The notes: generated by a model not told the origin, from the sequence alone. A DNA stretch of 64,000 nucleotides from Bombyx mori (GCF_030269925.1 NC_085107.1:17548001-17612000); one strand, 5' to 3'; shown: positions 50,801-62,907, counted from the stretch's first letter. Numbers and translations are program-made.

Positions 50801-53800
50801 TTAATTAAAATATTTATAATATGAAATTTAATTGTAAAGTCATTAGTTTTTGAATGCTGGTAGAATTATATCCATCACCAAGATAAACCATCATGATATC
50901 AAAGACGCCAAAAATAATATTAGATGCATCGTTACGACAAGATGAAGCATGTATAGGATGATTATACGGGAAAGAAATTGAAACGAGAAAAGAACAGTAT
51001 TATACTAATGATGTTGTATTCAAACGTATGCAAATGGGTAGGTTTTCTTAAGTATTATCAAAATTTAATCACATAAATAATATTCACGAAAAGAAAACAC
51101 AAGCATGAAAATGAAGACAATGAAATTACATACCGACCTCTAGTGCACCTGTATTACGAAAAAGAAAACATTAAATTATTTATTATAAGGGAAAAATAAA
51201 ACGGGAGACATTCAATGGCAACTATTTATTACAAAAAATAAACCTTTCAAAATTTTCGAAATAGTTTCCAAAAATACTAAAGTACTTAAAATTAAAACTC
51301 AAGTATATTAAATATGGACTACATTCTATTACCTACTGACTTCAGAGCTTAAGAGTCAGAGCAATGAAGCCTGTGATATGCACGTCTTTAACAATATGTT
51401 AATATATAAGTAGAAGGAAAGCCAAACATAATTATGTACATCTTATTTAAGCAGTATTCTTATAATAATAGGTTTGAACATAAGACTAAGTGGTTTGTTA
51501 TAATTTTAAAATACCATGATTTTTTACGCGCCTTGTTCTATTGCAAAAATAATATATTTATGAATCTCTCTATAAGATCTTTTAAATTAAGATATGGTAC
51601 GAGATAGTAGTATGACTTAGAAGTTACAGTCTATGTTGATTTACATTCACAAGCGCCTTTTAATTATCAGTGTTCTTGTAATGCAGTGCCAATAATCGAA
51701 TATGAAAGATTCTTAAATTTTATATTGAATGAATGACCAGTGACAATAGAAGCGCTCGCTCTCCTTAATGACTAGTATAGTGTTTTTAATTTGTACACTG
51801 ATGTACATGTGTATACTATAGACTTTGGTCTATGGCAGTGGTCGGGAACGCACGGCTCGCACCGGCTTTTTGACTCCTCAACTACAGCCCTTCCGCGAAA
51901 TCTTTAGTTCAGCCACGGAATATTACTTATTATCATGCCTTGTAAGAGACGAGTAAACAATTTTTAAAATACAAGGTTATAAAAATTTATGTTAAAAAAA
52001 TGACTGAATAAATTTTAATTGGGTAATATGTATATGTGGCTCTTTTGGTTGACAAGGTTGCCGACCATTGGTCTATACTTCTGTCGATGCGATGTCAATA
52101 GTCCCAACTCTCATTATTGCACAGAACGCCGAGGCAAGCGGCTGTCACCTTGTCAATAAGATTAAGTAAACTAGTGTGTTTATTTGCTTTACTTAGTCTT
52201 GAAACCTGTAATTTGCTCCAGTACTTGTGAAAAATATCTATGAGAGACAAATAATAAACGGGCGGTTAGTTCGGATACGAAATCACAATAAGCTATAATT
52301 ATAACCCAATCAAAATACAAATTTAATTAGCTAACACAGATCCTTGGCCTTTAAGTCAGTTCATACCATCATATCGTGGATAGTACATGGCCCATCAACC
52401 GAAATTAATTTGTATCGCATTACGTGCAATGTAAAAGACAATGGTAAAAAGGAATGTTGTGTTTTTTATGTTTTTTAGGAAAGAGAATATAAATGACTAT
52501 TTAGTTTTCGCTATTACTTCCAATAGGGGTGTTTGTAGGTTGAACAATAATAAAATAAACAACGTTTATAATATGTAGAAATTAAATCCCAACTTAATTG
52601 AACAAAACGTCCAATTAAATTAAATATATTCTCTTATGCTGGCACGACATTTTGCGTATTTTTACGAATAGTCGTGCGATTTCTTTGAAATAAATTCCAG
52701 CTTTATGCCCGCAAGGTTGGGTTGATTTTGTTTCGACAAAGTATCACTAGTGCTTGTTTAAATGAATCAAGTCAAGTGTATTTCTGCAGACCGTTGTCTA
52801 TTGTGTGGCAAAAACAAAAAAAATGTGGGAATTCCGTTCCGTTACACGCTTAATAATTTATATCAAAGATAAAACGTGTTTCAATGAGATTGGTTGCATG
52901 TCGCTTGTAAAAAAACTGTTACGGGTCTCAAGGGAGGGGTCGTTTCGTATTATTTTGTTTTGAAAATCTAGATTTTTACAAATCAGCGTATATTTTGTTA
53001 TCACTAAACAAAAAATTAGATCAGCCCTTCGTCGATTAATTTTCCAAAACTCATTTTATTACACATACCTATTCTTTCTAAGTTATTTTTTTCTCATCAT
53101 AAATTTCTATATAAAGTTACTTTGTATAAATTTATACTATTATTTAATGAGAATAACAATTTTTCATTAGAATTTAATTGAGTTAATGATCTTAATTGTT
53201 CTTAATTAGTTATAAATTATTGCTATTCAGAGAATTTACTGGAGAAAAATAAAGTCGGGTGGTGTAATGTTAATAAATCAAAGTTAAAAGAAGTAGATAA
53301 ACATCGAAGTACAAAATTAATTGAGTCGACATCATCGTACAATTTAGACCTAAGACCTATCCACGAAGAATACCCGCAATTGAAATTGAAAAATACCGAG
53401 TTATTAAAATTAATAATGTAAATAAATTGGAAGTAAAATAAAATGTGAAACCATATTGCAGAAGTATCAAGGCTAGAGAAGTATTTCAGCATAGTGTAAT
53501 TTATTCGCAGTGCCTAGATGACACGACCGCTAGTTTAGAGGCTCTGTGCATTAATGAGATACAGCATCGACTATACCATAGACAAAAGTCTCTTTCACAG
53601 ACTATACATCAATATACAGATAATACAGATTACCGACAGTACACTAGATATTGGAGAGAGCAGGCTGTTCTCAAACTACTCGATCTTGTTCATTAATTTA
53701 ATATATTTATGATACATTCTATTCTACTATAATTAGCATTATGATTGGCTTACAGGAACCATAAAAATGTATTTAATCTTTCACCAAAGGTTATCAATAG

Positions 53801-56800
53801 CATGTTTTCTCAGAATTGTGTAAAAAAACCAACGTAAAAATGTCTAGAAATGTATTTTTGTTCATTATAATTACTGTCCTCGTTCCAATATCAAATTTAA
53901 GTATAACAGCAGATGTACATTTATAATGAAAATTGTTTATTAAGAATCGATAAAAATTTACTTAAACATACATTTGAACACTCGTTCGTGCTCTTATTTG
54001 AGTTTTTTAAATTCCATACAACAATATAATTGCACTCTGTTGTTCTCTTTGTAAAATATTTTAATTGAATTAAGCGTTGGCACGCAGTAGTGTTAATTAT
54101 GGATAGTTTTTTCGCCAAGGTTTTATAGATATTTATTTATAGAGAAATAAAAAATTAAAATGAAACTGAAACGAAACAAATGAATGTAAACTACTTTACG
54201 AAAACTATTTCACGTTTTCACTTCTTATTATTCGTAATATTATTTTCCGAAATCCCATCTACCAGCTGAGGTTTGAGTAAAACACTCGAGACAAAAAAAA
54301 ACCAGTATGTGTTTAAACTGAAAAGTTTTATAGTATTCAACAAAGAGGTTTCGCAGAACAAAATGCTGACACTTTTTACAATAATTTCTTCAGAAATGTC
54401 AACGTCAACTGTTATGGGTTTTTATGTTTGTAGTTTTTTTTATAGTTAAATACAAGAAAATAAAATGCAATTTGTATAGTTTTTATCTAGAACTTTTCCA
54501 AAAAATAGTTTACTAAGTAGCATTAGGTAGATAAGTACGTAAGTAATCAATAAAAGTTTCAAGGCACTGATTACAACATTGTTCTAATAACATTAAATTT
54601 CTTTGGTTTTTTTTTTTTGTATTTTTCATATATCTTAAGAACGAGCCTTCTAATATTTTCATTTAATTTTCAACAATAAAAATGTGATACGATTTTGTGA
54701 TGATTGTCATAATTATGTGAGTCGTAAGCTTTTTTTGTATCGAACATGTGATGTTGTATGTGATGTTATAATCTTAGTCTATTATGCAATTTTTATTTTT
54801 TTGTGTTACTTTATTGATCTCATTGGTTTATTTACCATTCAAAGTATATCACCTTTTTTTTTTAAATCTGTACTAAGGTATGTTTTTCCTACCTACCTCT
54901 CTTACTCAGAGTTCTTATAGCAAATTTAGATTACGTATCGAATGAGTGATTAGTAGAAGAAATATATTACAAAGGTGTATAAAATATTGTACTGTTGATA
55001 TGTTACATTACTTTTTAATTTAGTTTTATGACTTAAATTAAGAACAAATGAACTAATTGTACATTTTTCTTCCTTAAAACTATAACATTTTAAAGGCACA
55101 TTATAAGACAGTACGTACATTCTATTCGTGATCTATGAACTAGTATTACGAGAAAACTTTGCAACTTTTGTTTTTCGAATTAAAAAAGAACATTGTATTT
55201 TTTTTAATACGCTTTCATTAGCTTCAGACTTATATGTATGTCTGTAACGGAATCTTTGAAAATGATTTTGTCCCCCTTCAAAACGTTTGATTAATTCGAA
55301 ATTTGATATACTTATTTTAATTTTTTTTTATTGCTTAGATGGAAGCACGAGCTTACAGCCCATCGGATGTTAAGTGGTTACTAGAGCCCATAGACATCTA
55401 CAACGTAAATGCGCTAACCACCTTGAGATATAAGTTCCAAGGTCTCAGTATAATTACAACGGCTTCAAACCGAAACGCATTACTGCTTCACGACAGAAAT
55501 AGGCGGGGTGGTGATATCTACCCGTACGGACTCACAAGAGGTCCTACCACCAGTAGTAAAAGAGAAAGAAAGAAGGAAGAAATAAAGAATTAAAGTGAAA
55601 GAAAGAAGAAAGAAATAAAGAATTAAAGAGAAAGTAAGAAGAAAGAAATAAAGAATTAAAGAGAAAGAAAGAAGGAAGAAATAAAGAATTAAAGTGAAAG
55701 AAAGAAGAAAGAAATAAAGAATTAAAGAGAAAGTAAGAAGAAAGAAATAAAGAATTAAAGAGAAAGAAAGAAGAAAGAAATAAAGAATTAAAGAGAAAGT
55801 AAGAAGAAAGAAATAAAGAATTAAAGAGAAAGAAAGAAGAAAGAAATAAAGAATTAAAGAGAAAGTAAGAAGAAAGAAATAAAGAATTAAAGAGAAAGTA
55901 AGAAGAAATAAATAAAGAATTAAAGAGAAAGAAAGAAGAGAGAAATAAAGAATTAAAGAGAAAGTAAGAAGAAAGAAATAAAGAATTAAAGAGAAAGAAA
56001 GAAGAAAGAAATATAGTAAATTCGGTAATAACTCTGGCTCATATTTCATTAATGGTTTTGTTATTTGATTATTACGACATTATAATAACGTAAAGGCAAT
56101 AAAATCGACATAGCCGCTTTTTTTGCAAACGTCTATCTCAAGGCACTCTTTAAACGTCGAAGAACCCGTGGTGTAATTTTGAGAAGACGATGATAAGGTG
56201 GTGTGTGTACCCGTAATAATGAGATATGCCGATTTTCGACGCTCAGGATGTATCGATACCTCAAAATAATTGCGTAGTGCGTATTTCTAGGGAACAACAT
56301 TATATAGGAAAATAAAACCGGTAATATCAATAATCTTGCCTAATTATCTGTGATAGGGTATGCTATAAGCACGGATCGTCGTATTTATCTTTGACGCAAA
56401 GTTGTCCTATGGCCAGTTTGAAGTAAATAAAAGTTATTTCGTATATCATATTGTGTAATATACTATGAAGACACGTTCTAAGGTGATGAGATCTTAAATG
56501 AAAAAGAAATCTATATACGAGTATATATTTGTAATTAAAGCCTCGCGTTTCCAAAGATGTTATCCGAATATTCTAGTTCTAATTGATGATGAAAATTATA
56601 ATTCATTAAACATACGTGAATCAATCCATCGTCACAAACACTTGCAACGATTTTTTAAAGTATCTATATCGAATTTAGAACATTGTGATGATTTTATTTT
56701 ACCAGAATTTCAAATTAAAGAAGTTGTTATAATTTAGATATGAAATATTTAAAGCTTCTGTACGCGTGTTTGTTACTAAACTCTTAATAAATTGGCTGGA

Positions 56801-58584
56801 CCGATTCTGTTGTATTTGAGTGGGTGTATCTGGATGGTCGAAATTTGCAACCATATCCTGTGGATGGTAGCGCTAAGATCTAGATTGTTTATGGCTACGT
56901 CTGTCGGGCCCGCTTTAGTTTCATAGATTACTAACGCGGCCATTTGAAGATAAATTTTCATTAAACGATTTATCTTCAAAAGTATAATATAACCGTTTTC
57001 GAATCCGTATTTCAGATCATTCTGAGAGATATAACAGAATCAACAAATAATGGCAGGCTGCCGTTTTTTTTTTCAAGAACTAAATCTGAATTAGCAGATG
57101 AAACTAGTTAAAAGTTGTCAATTCTAATTTAGATATGTAAAAGTTACCAAACACGGAAAACTGTATAAAACTAAAAAAAACGAATAGAAAAGATGCTAAT
57201 GTATAATAAAGGTTTCGTATTGAATTAAATAATAAGATATTCCTATGCCTAATTTATCACATTAAGTAATCAAAATCAGTCTGTTCTCTTTTAACAAAAG
57301 CGTTAACAAAAAAAAAAATGTTTTTTTTTTAAACAAAGCTGTAATCACTTTCAGTGCAAGTACTGAGACTGCTTGGTTTTAGCAGAACTCATTTTAAAGA
57401 AATGAATAACTAAACTACATATTTAAATCTACATCTAGGAATGTCTTTTTATATCACAATCGCGTTCGCGTTACGATTTAATTTTCGCCAGACTATATTT
57501 AATTAGTACCTAACTGATCAATAGGCACAGGAGATCTTAAGATTCATCATCAATACTCAACTCGCATTTTATTTTCTTGTTCTTTGGCCCTCCGTCGTAA
57601 TACAGAGACACAATGGAATGTTTCTTGCAGAAGGCCCACCACCACCTAAACCCAGTTAACCCTATGAACGCAAAATTAGGATCCCTCGTTCTACGTAACT
57701 TTTCAACGAACGCCAGAATTTCCGCTAGGGATTTCTTTGTTCGTCTATTGTAAGGAGAAACGCTTGTCTCACAGCAAAAGTCTAAGATGGCCCTTTCCTC
57801 GTTAGCTAAGAGACCGGCTTGGTCCAAAACCGCCATGCGTTTCGATTTCCCCAATATATTGTCGTATAATGTGCCTTTAGGTATGCAGTAATGTGTAGCG
57901 GCCTGCGTAAATCTCATACGCTGAGTGATGACCGCTTGGATGGCTTCTTGGAGTTGGCTCTGGGTCCAGGTGGGCGCCTTCAGCTTGAGCGAATGTCCGT
58001 GATAGTCTAGTGAAGAAAGTGAAGCCACAAAAAGAAACATTATGCAGACTGCTCGTAATCCTTGCCACCTTATCCAAATTCCTAATGTTTTTTCTAACAG
58101 ATACTATGATGCCTGTTATTATTTTTATTACTAAAGAACTTATACAATTTGTCATAAGGTGTGGCCAGAATTACGAATGTCATTTGAAACAAAATGCAAA
58201 TGAACCGATAAACATGCTACAAGATATTGATTTTGAAATTCGTATTAAGCGTGCCGTTTTAAATGTAAAATAAAACCAAACAAAATTATTTACGCAATTC
58301 CGACGTTTTAAACGAATTAATGATTTAAGTCAAAAAAAAATTTTTTTTTAAGGATAATAATGTATATAATCCTCCTAATATTGTTTTCTCCATACCAAAG
58401 TTGTGATAAGTGTGAAGCTCTTCGTTTGTGATGTGAAATCGCGTAAATTATCGATGATCAAATTTTAAAAACTTATTTTGTTTTTAAAGCAAACTACTAT
58501 TAATTATAAACGATTTCGGTACCAACCTGCCAAAGCCGAAGTGGATGGTCCAAGCCAAGCGTGAGAGTTCTCAATGAGGCGAGC
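47347..58584 (-). CDS. BTB/pipsqueak transcription factor, probable jim lovell (3' half, two alternative ends)
   Basis: Common exon 58527-58584 joins either (a) 49398-49661, 48478-48647 and 47347-47808, or (b) 57537-58006. All junctions are GT/AG. The common exon ends with G, and both 49661 and 58006 begin with AC, giving Asp either way. Form (a) has the psq-type helix-turn-helix (RPETMAEAIFSVLKEGLSLS...), the tail DLRPKGRGRPQRILLGVWPD and a Pro/Ser/Ala-rich C-terminus. I recognise this as the lov/Tkr end. Form (b) has a different psq domain plus a CENP-B-like one. The N-terminal BTB domain, which mediates dimerisation in this family, is not in the window and must lie upstream, beyond 64 kb. 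Expected role: sequence-specific nuclear regulator; in flies lov affects behaviour and neurons. Confidence 0.75.
48478..48647 (-). CDS. lov exon with conserved GRGRPQR segment
   Basis: The acceptor is GGTATTCCAG and the donor GTTAGT. It encodes (D)LRPKGRGRPQRILLGVW, PDEHIRGVIRAVVFRDTQ and on to LPTYPAIT. The GRGRP core looks like an AT-hook. Phase 1 in, phase 0 out. Confidence 0.8.
49398..49661 (-). CDS. lov psq-domain exon (standard DNA-binding end)
   Basis: The acceptor is TTTTCAG and the donor GTATGA. It encodes SYQYQLQSMWQKCWNTNQNL, then FRERGPLKSWRPETMAEAIF, SVLKEGLSLSQAARKYDIPY and PTFVLYANRVHNMLGPS, a pipsqueak-type helix-turn-helix that binds DNA. Phase 1 at both ends. Confidence 0.88.
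51836..52070. mobile_element. 235-bp hAT-like MITE
   Basis: The ends are CAGTGGTCGGGAAC and, inverted, CAATGGTCGGCAAC. The 8-bp flanks are GTCTATGG and GTCTATAC, a decayed 8-bp target duplication as expected for hAT elements. No transposase. It lies in the lov intron between the two psq exons. Confidence 0.78.
53445..53696 (+). CDS. Weak candidate exon or small ORF inside the lov intron
   Basis: An open frame of 83 codons runs to TAA, with an in-frame TTGCAG acceptor-like site at 53456-53461. The product is rich in Gln, Tyr, Arg and Leu (SLSQTIHQYTDNTDYRQYTR) and matches no family I know. The amino-acid mix looks more coding-like than the other intronic open frames, but there is no supporting start exon. 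Confidence 0.2.
   Translation: MKPYCRSIKAREVFQHSVIYSQCLDDTTASLEALCINEIQHRLYHRQKSLSQTIHQYTDNTDYRQYTRYWREQAVLKLLDLVH
55204..55318. repeat. Interspersed repeat, copy 2 of 2
   Basis: It is collinear with 21640-21765 (GTAACGGAATCTTTGAAAAT, CCTTCAAAACGT, ATTCGAAATTTG). It is probably a retroelement remnant and abuts the Bm1 copy on its right. Confidence 0.55.
55320..55557 (-). mobile_element. Bm1 SINE, 3' part, reverse orientation
   Basis: ACAGCCCATCGGATGTTAAG, CCACCTTGAGATATAAGTTC, AACCGAAACGCATTACTGCT and ACTCACAAGAGGTCCTACCA read as Bm1 in reverse. Its truncated end is joined directly to the 33-bp satellite array. Confidence 0.88.
55558..56016 (+). repeat. 33-bp purine-rich tandem array, about 14 copies
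   Basis: The unit is AAAGAATTAAAGAGAAAGTA plus AGAAGAAAGAAAT. One position (GAAAGAAAG versus GAAAGTAAG) alternates between copies for most of the array, so there is a 66-bp higher-order period. Because 33 is a multiple of 3 and the minus frame has no stop, it makes a spurious 189-codon open frame with an 11-residue repeat (LILYFFLLSFS). Confidence 0.9.
57498..57503 (-). terminator. Possible poly(A) signal for the short lov form
   Basis: ATTAAA on the minus strand lies about 34 bases after the stop at 57537. It is a variant signal and weak evidence on its own. Confidence 0.3.
57537..58006 (-). CDS. lov alternative terminal exon: psq plus CENP-B/Tc5-like HTH
   Basis: The acceptor is CTTCACTAG. 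The exon has two bases to complete Asp, 155 codons, then TAA. Codons 14-58 form a psq domain (WTQSQLQEAIQAVITQRMRF, TQAATHYCIPKGTLYDNILG). Codons 60-145 look like the second, CENP-B/Tc5-type helix-turn-helix of pogo transposases (LLANEERAILDFCCETSVSP ... FIGLTGFRWWWAFCKKHSIV). The end is KNKKIKCELSIDDES. There is no DDE catalytic domain and no frameshift. Its phase fits the common exon, so it should be an alternative 3' end. It could instead be a separate transposon-derived gene with its own start, but the reading frame upstream of the acceptor gives only a hydrophobic MFLFVASLSSL. Confidence 0.7.
58527..58584 (-). CDS. lov common exon before the alternative ends
   Basis: A 58-bp exon between TGTTACAG and GTTGGT encoding ARLIENSHAWLGPSTSALA plus one base. 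It is the splice donor exon for both 3' ends. Its own upstream partner lies beyond the window. Confidence 0.7.
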
Positions 58585-58636
58585 CTGTAACAATAAATAA
58601 AAAAATAAGAACCTTTTCTATTAATAACGTACATAC

Positions 58637-58782
58637 ATTAAAATCGTCGTGGCCTAAGGGATAAAGTCGTCGTGGCTTAAGGGATAAGTGAGCGATGCAC
58701 CTGTGTTCGAATCCAAGGCTCCAGTAACCACTTAACACCAAATGGGCTGTGAGCTCGTCCACCTAAATAAGCAATAAAAAAA
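58637..58782 (+). mobile_element. Bm1 SINE with internal deletion
   Basis: It has the tRNA-like start (GTCGTGGCTTAAGGGATAAG, GTTCGAATCC) fused directly to the 3' end (GGCTCCAGTAACCACTTAAC, GTGAGCTCGTCCACC), so the middle of about 250 bp is missing. The first 25-30 bases are duplicated in tandem. Confidence 0.85.
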
Positions 58783-60489
58783 ATTGTCGTTTCAAGAAGT
58801 TTTTAAATAGAGTAAATGGACCATCTCGCACAGCCTGCACGGAGTCTAGTTCTTGGATCCGGTAGACTTTACAATGTGTGTACTATCGACTTGAAATATG
58901 TGGTGGAAGCATCGATAGTATTATATATCCAACAAACGAGAATGCATGAAAACGAATTGCAGTAAAATAAGGTGCATCATTTATTTTAAGGGATATCATG
59001 ACATAAAATAAATTATTGTATTTTACATAATAAACAAAGTATTTGTAGGCGTTTTTTGGAGTAGTTAATTTTTAATATTGAAGAATATCAAAATATGTTA
59101 AATCATAAAGTCGGACAATGTGGACTTGCTGATAAACTAATAAATTCTGAATTCTAAATTCGTGGCCATGTTTGTTGGACTCTGACGTACGTCCGGTAAA
59201 TAAAAAGAAAATTTACGCTTCGTGACGTCGGATCAATAATAATAAAGGTCAGATGAAAAAGAACAATCGAACGGTTTTAAAATTTACAATTTCCCCCGAT
59301 ATCGAACAGGAAGTTTACTAATTGCACATTTTATCGTCCGGCGTCGTATCGGAGCCGGGTCGGCGTCGTCGCGATGCGTACGCGTCCGTTTATTTACGTA
59401 CGTCCCAGTAATTGTACGAGCAAAGAGCGGCATTTCTTTGTGCCCGACGTTACAACTAAACATTATACAAGTTTTAATTGTGAACGCAGACAAAAGCCGG
59501 CCATTTTACGGCCGTAATAACGGAACGCAGTTCAATCTACAAATAAAAGTTTTTATTAAGTTAAGAGAAGCGACTCCGGGCCCTCCGCTAGTGGTGTTTA
59601 CGAAACGCGCACGTGCCCTAAGTACCGCTGCGAACGGCCGATGTATTGTTTGTTTACCCGAATAAAACACTAAAATCCAATTCAATAACAAAGAATTAAA
59701 GATCCCGAAATAAAATTTATTGCTTTAGTACGATAAAATAGATTTATGTAGGCGCGAGCCGACTCGCTCTGGACTCTCGTTCCTACCGATTTATTAATAC
59801 GGTCAACTATATTACAATCACTTAAATTCGTTCAACTTTATTTCATCTATTTGACTCAGAATAGTTGTTGATCACCATAAATAAAGAATCTAAAATGAAC
59901 ACACGAAAAGCGCTATAATGGTAAAGACGTACGTCGTTTTCGCATTACTTTTGTGGATCATATCGATTCTCACTTAAATTCGACCTCGAAAATGCGATTA
60001 ATAAAGCGATTACAATATGATGACGTGTCCAGTTTTACAGGGAAACTTTGCGATACGTTTTCACGGTATGCACTTATATTACTAACGTCTAAATACTCGC
60101 GCAAGGTTGCTACAGCTGCAAGCAATTAAAATCTTAACATTAATTCACTTATTTTATATACATTTGACATAATTGAAATACATTATTTTTACGATTCACG
60201 GAAGAACAACACATCAATCAACTTGTATGTTTTTCTACGATATATATTATATACATTTTAGGTTTATCACGTATTATTTTTAAGTGATCAGGGGTTCTCA
60301 TATTTTTGTTGGCTTACATAGACGTTCATAGGGTGCACTTGGCGTTAAGTCGTCACTGAAGCATATGAAGTTTACCAAGTAAATACTGCCGCGGTTTGTC
60401 CGATCGCTTATACCGGACCCGCGACTGATTCGTGGCAGAAATACGACAGGATAGTATTGCCAATTTGTGTAGGCTCACCCAGGTTCACC

Positions 60490-61032
60490 CAGGGCCGGAT
60501 TTAGACTTAATGCCGCTCCTGGGCACCGGAAAAAAATCCACCCCAATACTGGAATTTTACTTATACTTATAGTTAATATATTTTATTTTTCACAATTAAA
60601 ATAACTAATTTATTGCAGAAACTTTATCATATGTCTTAAATTCCAAAAAAATAAATAAATATTTGTTTTTTTCTCTAATAATTATAAATTTTGCACTAAG
60701 GGTGATTCATTATATTATATAAAAAAAGCTTATTAAATTTCTTTAATTTCAGAAAATGGAAATATCGATTATTATTTTAAATGTCCAAGAAAATAAATAA
60801 ATTAAATCATTTTGATTATTAATTTTTACCAAAAGTGCCAAAATTATAATTAACAAATAATGGATGAATTGAATTTGTTGAATTATCATTAAACAGAAAA
60901 TTATTAATTAATAAAAATAATAGTAATATTGACAGGGCTAAACAAATTGTTTACTTAAAAAATTCTGCCGCCCTAAAAAATTTGCCGCCCTGGGCACTTG
61001 CCCCGACTGCCCCTAGTGTCAATCCACCACTG
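60490..61032. mobile_element. 543-bp hAT-like MITE
   Basis: The left end is CAGGGCCGGATTTAGAC and the right end, inverted, CAGTGGTGGATTGACAC. The flanks are GGTTCACC and GGCTCACC (7 of 8 identical), the 8-bp target duplication of hAT elements. Both ends have a GCC-rich subterminal region (TGCCGCTCCTGGGCAC and its inverted counterpart GTGCCCAGGGCGGC). The centre is AT-rich and non-coding. Confidence 0.8.
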
Positions 61033-62407
61033 GGCTCACCCTTAGTAATAATAATGCCTAAGAAAAAAGTTACCATCTCATATCGTTCCCACTAATTGTA
61101 CGCAGACTGACAGCCCTGTTCCGATCGCCCCTTACTAAACACCCGTTACTAAAAGGAAACTGTGTTTGTCTGTGTTTGAATATGATTGGCCAATCGCGGA
61201 ACGTTCGTTTTGCATTATTATTTGATATCCGGATGTTATCAAATACTAGCTTGCACTTAAAATAGCCTTCTGACTAACAGCTGCCGAACTTTGCGATTTT
61301 AATTACGGATCGTAATTATTGATACATTGCGCTGTTTTATTCATAAACAGATGTTAAATTACTGACGTTTTCCTTCTTCCTTTAAAAGTAGTTAAATAGA
61401 AAACTTTCGTTTTTTTAAAAGTTTTCGAAAATCAAATACATTTTGATTGTATGTAGACTGTGTTTTGTTGTATCCGATTGTAAATTGTAAATGTACGATA
61501 TTTTTCTTTTTATAATTTGAATTTTAAAATTCGAATTTTCATAGATTTGTGTTATTTTTATCTTGTTTGCCACTAAACGCTGGGTCAAACTAAGTTGGTT
61601 GGTTGGTGATATTAAAAAAAAAACATTTCAAATTATATTTAAATTAACTATTTCCAATCGAACAGTAAAATTATGAATATTTCTCCAGCAGAGAACAAAG
61701 CTTTCTTGGCACTCCAATAATAAAGTGATTTCGTGATAAAGCCGTAATAAAAATGTGTCACGATGTTTCCATTGTAGGGATCTTCCATTTAATATTGTTT
61801 ACGAGTATCATTTAGGTTATAAAGAGAATAATGGGCCCGTACTTTGTTTAGAATACTTATTTGTATTTATGTAGAATGGTGATCGAAATATATTATGACG
61901 CCCAAAGTCAACGTTGTCTGGAAACGTATTAAGTTAAGTAATTAAGTATCTATGGTTGATATCCTAGCGGAAAAATAATAGACAATACGTATTAGTCATC
62001 TGTTTACTGTTTAGTCGTTTTAAGACAATATTAGGTACTGATATTTTAATAACAATATATTTTATTTATATTATTATAAGTGCTCTAAACACTGAAAATA
62101 ATAGATTCAAATAATAGAATTTACATTGTGAACAAGATACATACCTAATCGATTTGAAATAAGGAATTATTGTACTAATCTGTTAGTCGCTATTAGATTG
62201 ATTTATTGTACTAATCTATAGTGCTTTCAGTATTTAGTATTATAAACGACAAATCATGATACTTTGTTAATTGTATTATCGAGGTCGAATTTAAATGACA
62301 ATCAATACTGACCACGAAAGCAAAGCGATGCATTTTGTCTTTACCGTTATATTGTTATTTGTGGTTGTTTTCACTTTTAATTCAATAAAAACATCTCATA
62401 TAATAAG

Positions 62408-62830
62408 TTGAAGTGGCGAAACGCTAATGCCCGGTCATATTATACGGTTGATTATTTACCTTATTCGAGCGTCGGTCGGCGGTGGCGCCCTCTAATCGAA
62501 GCTATCCAACGTATGAAACGAAATAATAAACTTCCGCGTTTGTACGCAATTACGAGCCGTGTGTGCTCGGGGACGGACTTGGGAGTTTATACGATGGAAG
62601 GATTAAATTCACACATGACAATTTACTGGAATACGAGCCGAGAATTATATGAGAATAATCATACCGGAAGACTTAGCGTGGTTAGGCCGCCCACAAGATG
62701 GAATGACGACCTATTTAGGTTCACGGGAGTCCGTTGAATGCAAGCCACGCAGGACCGATATTAGTGGCGAAGCTTGGGGGAGGCTTATGTTCAGTAGTGG
62801 ACGTCTGTGGGCTGATAGAATAGAGAAAAA
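62408..62830 (+). mobile_element. RTE-type retrotransposon 3' fragment
   Basis: Contains RPPTRWNDDLFRFTGVR in one frame, then in others pieces resembling 'AQDR..W..LGEAY...WTS', the typical C-terminal end of RTE-like reverse transcriptases. The upstream part (62408-62640) is open for 109 codons but not recognised. Confidence 0.6.
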
Positions 62831-62907
62831 AATCTTAGTCCGGTATACGCGAACATTATGATTTTACCAATCGATTAATGATCGTCGAACATTTGAAGAC
62901 TACAATC

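Noticed and set aside
55480..56049. 189-codon open frame with an 11-residue Leu/Phe repeat
   Set aside because: It is the translation of a 33-bp non-coding tandem array plus part of a Bm1 SINE; length divisible by three keeps the frame open by chance.
56498..56737. 79-codon + strand frame with Leu/Ile-rich translation
   Set aside because: AT-rich intronic sequence, with no splice context and no family resemblance.
58695..58720. tRNA-like box B (GTTCGAATCC)
   Set aside because: It belongs to the tRNA-derived head of Bm1; there is no cloverleaf or anticodon arm.
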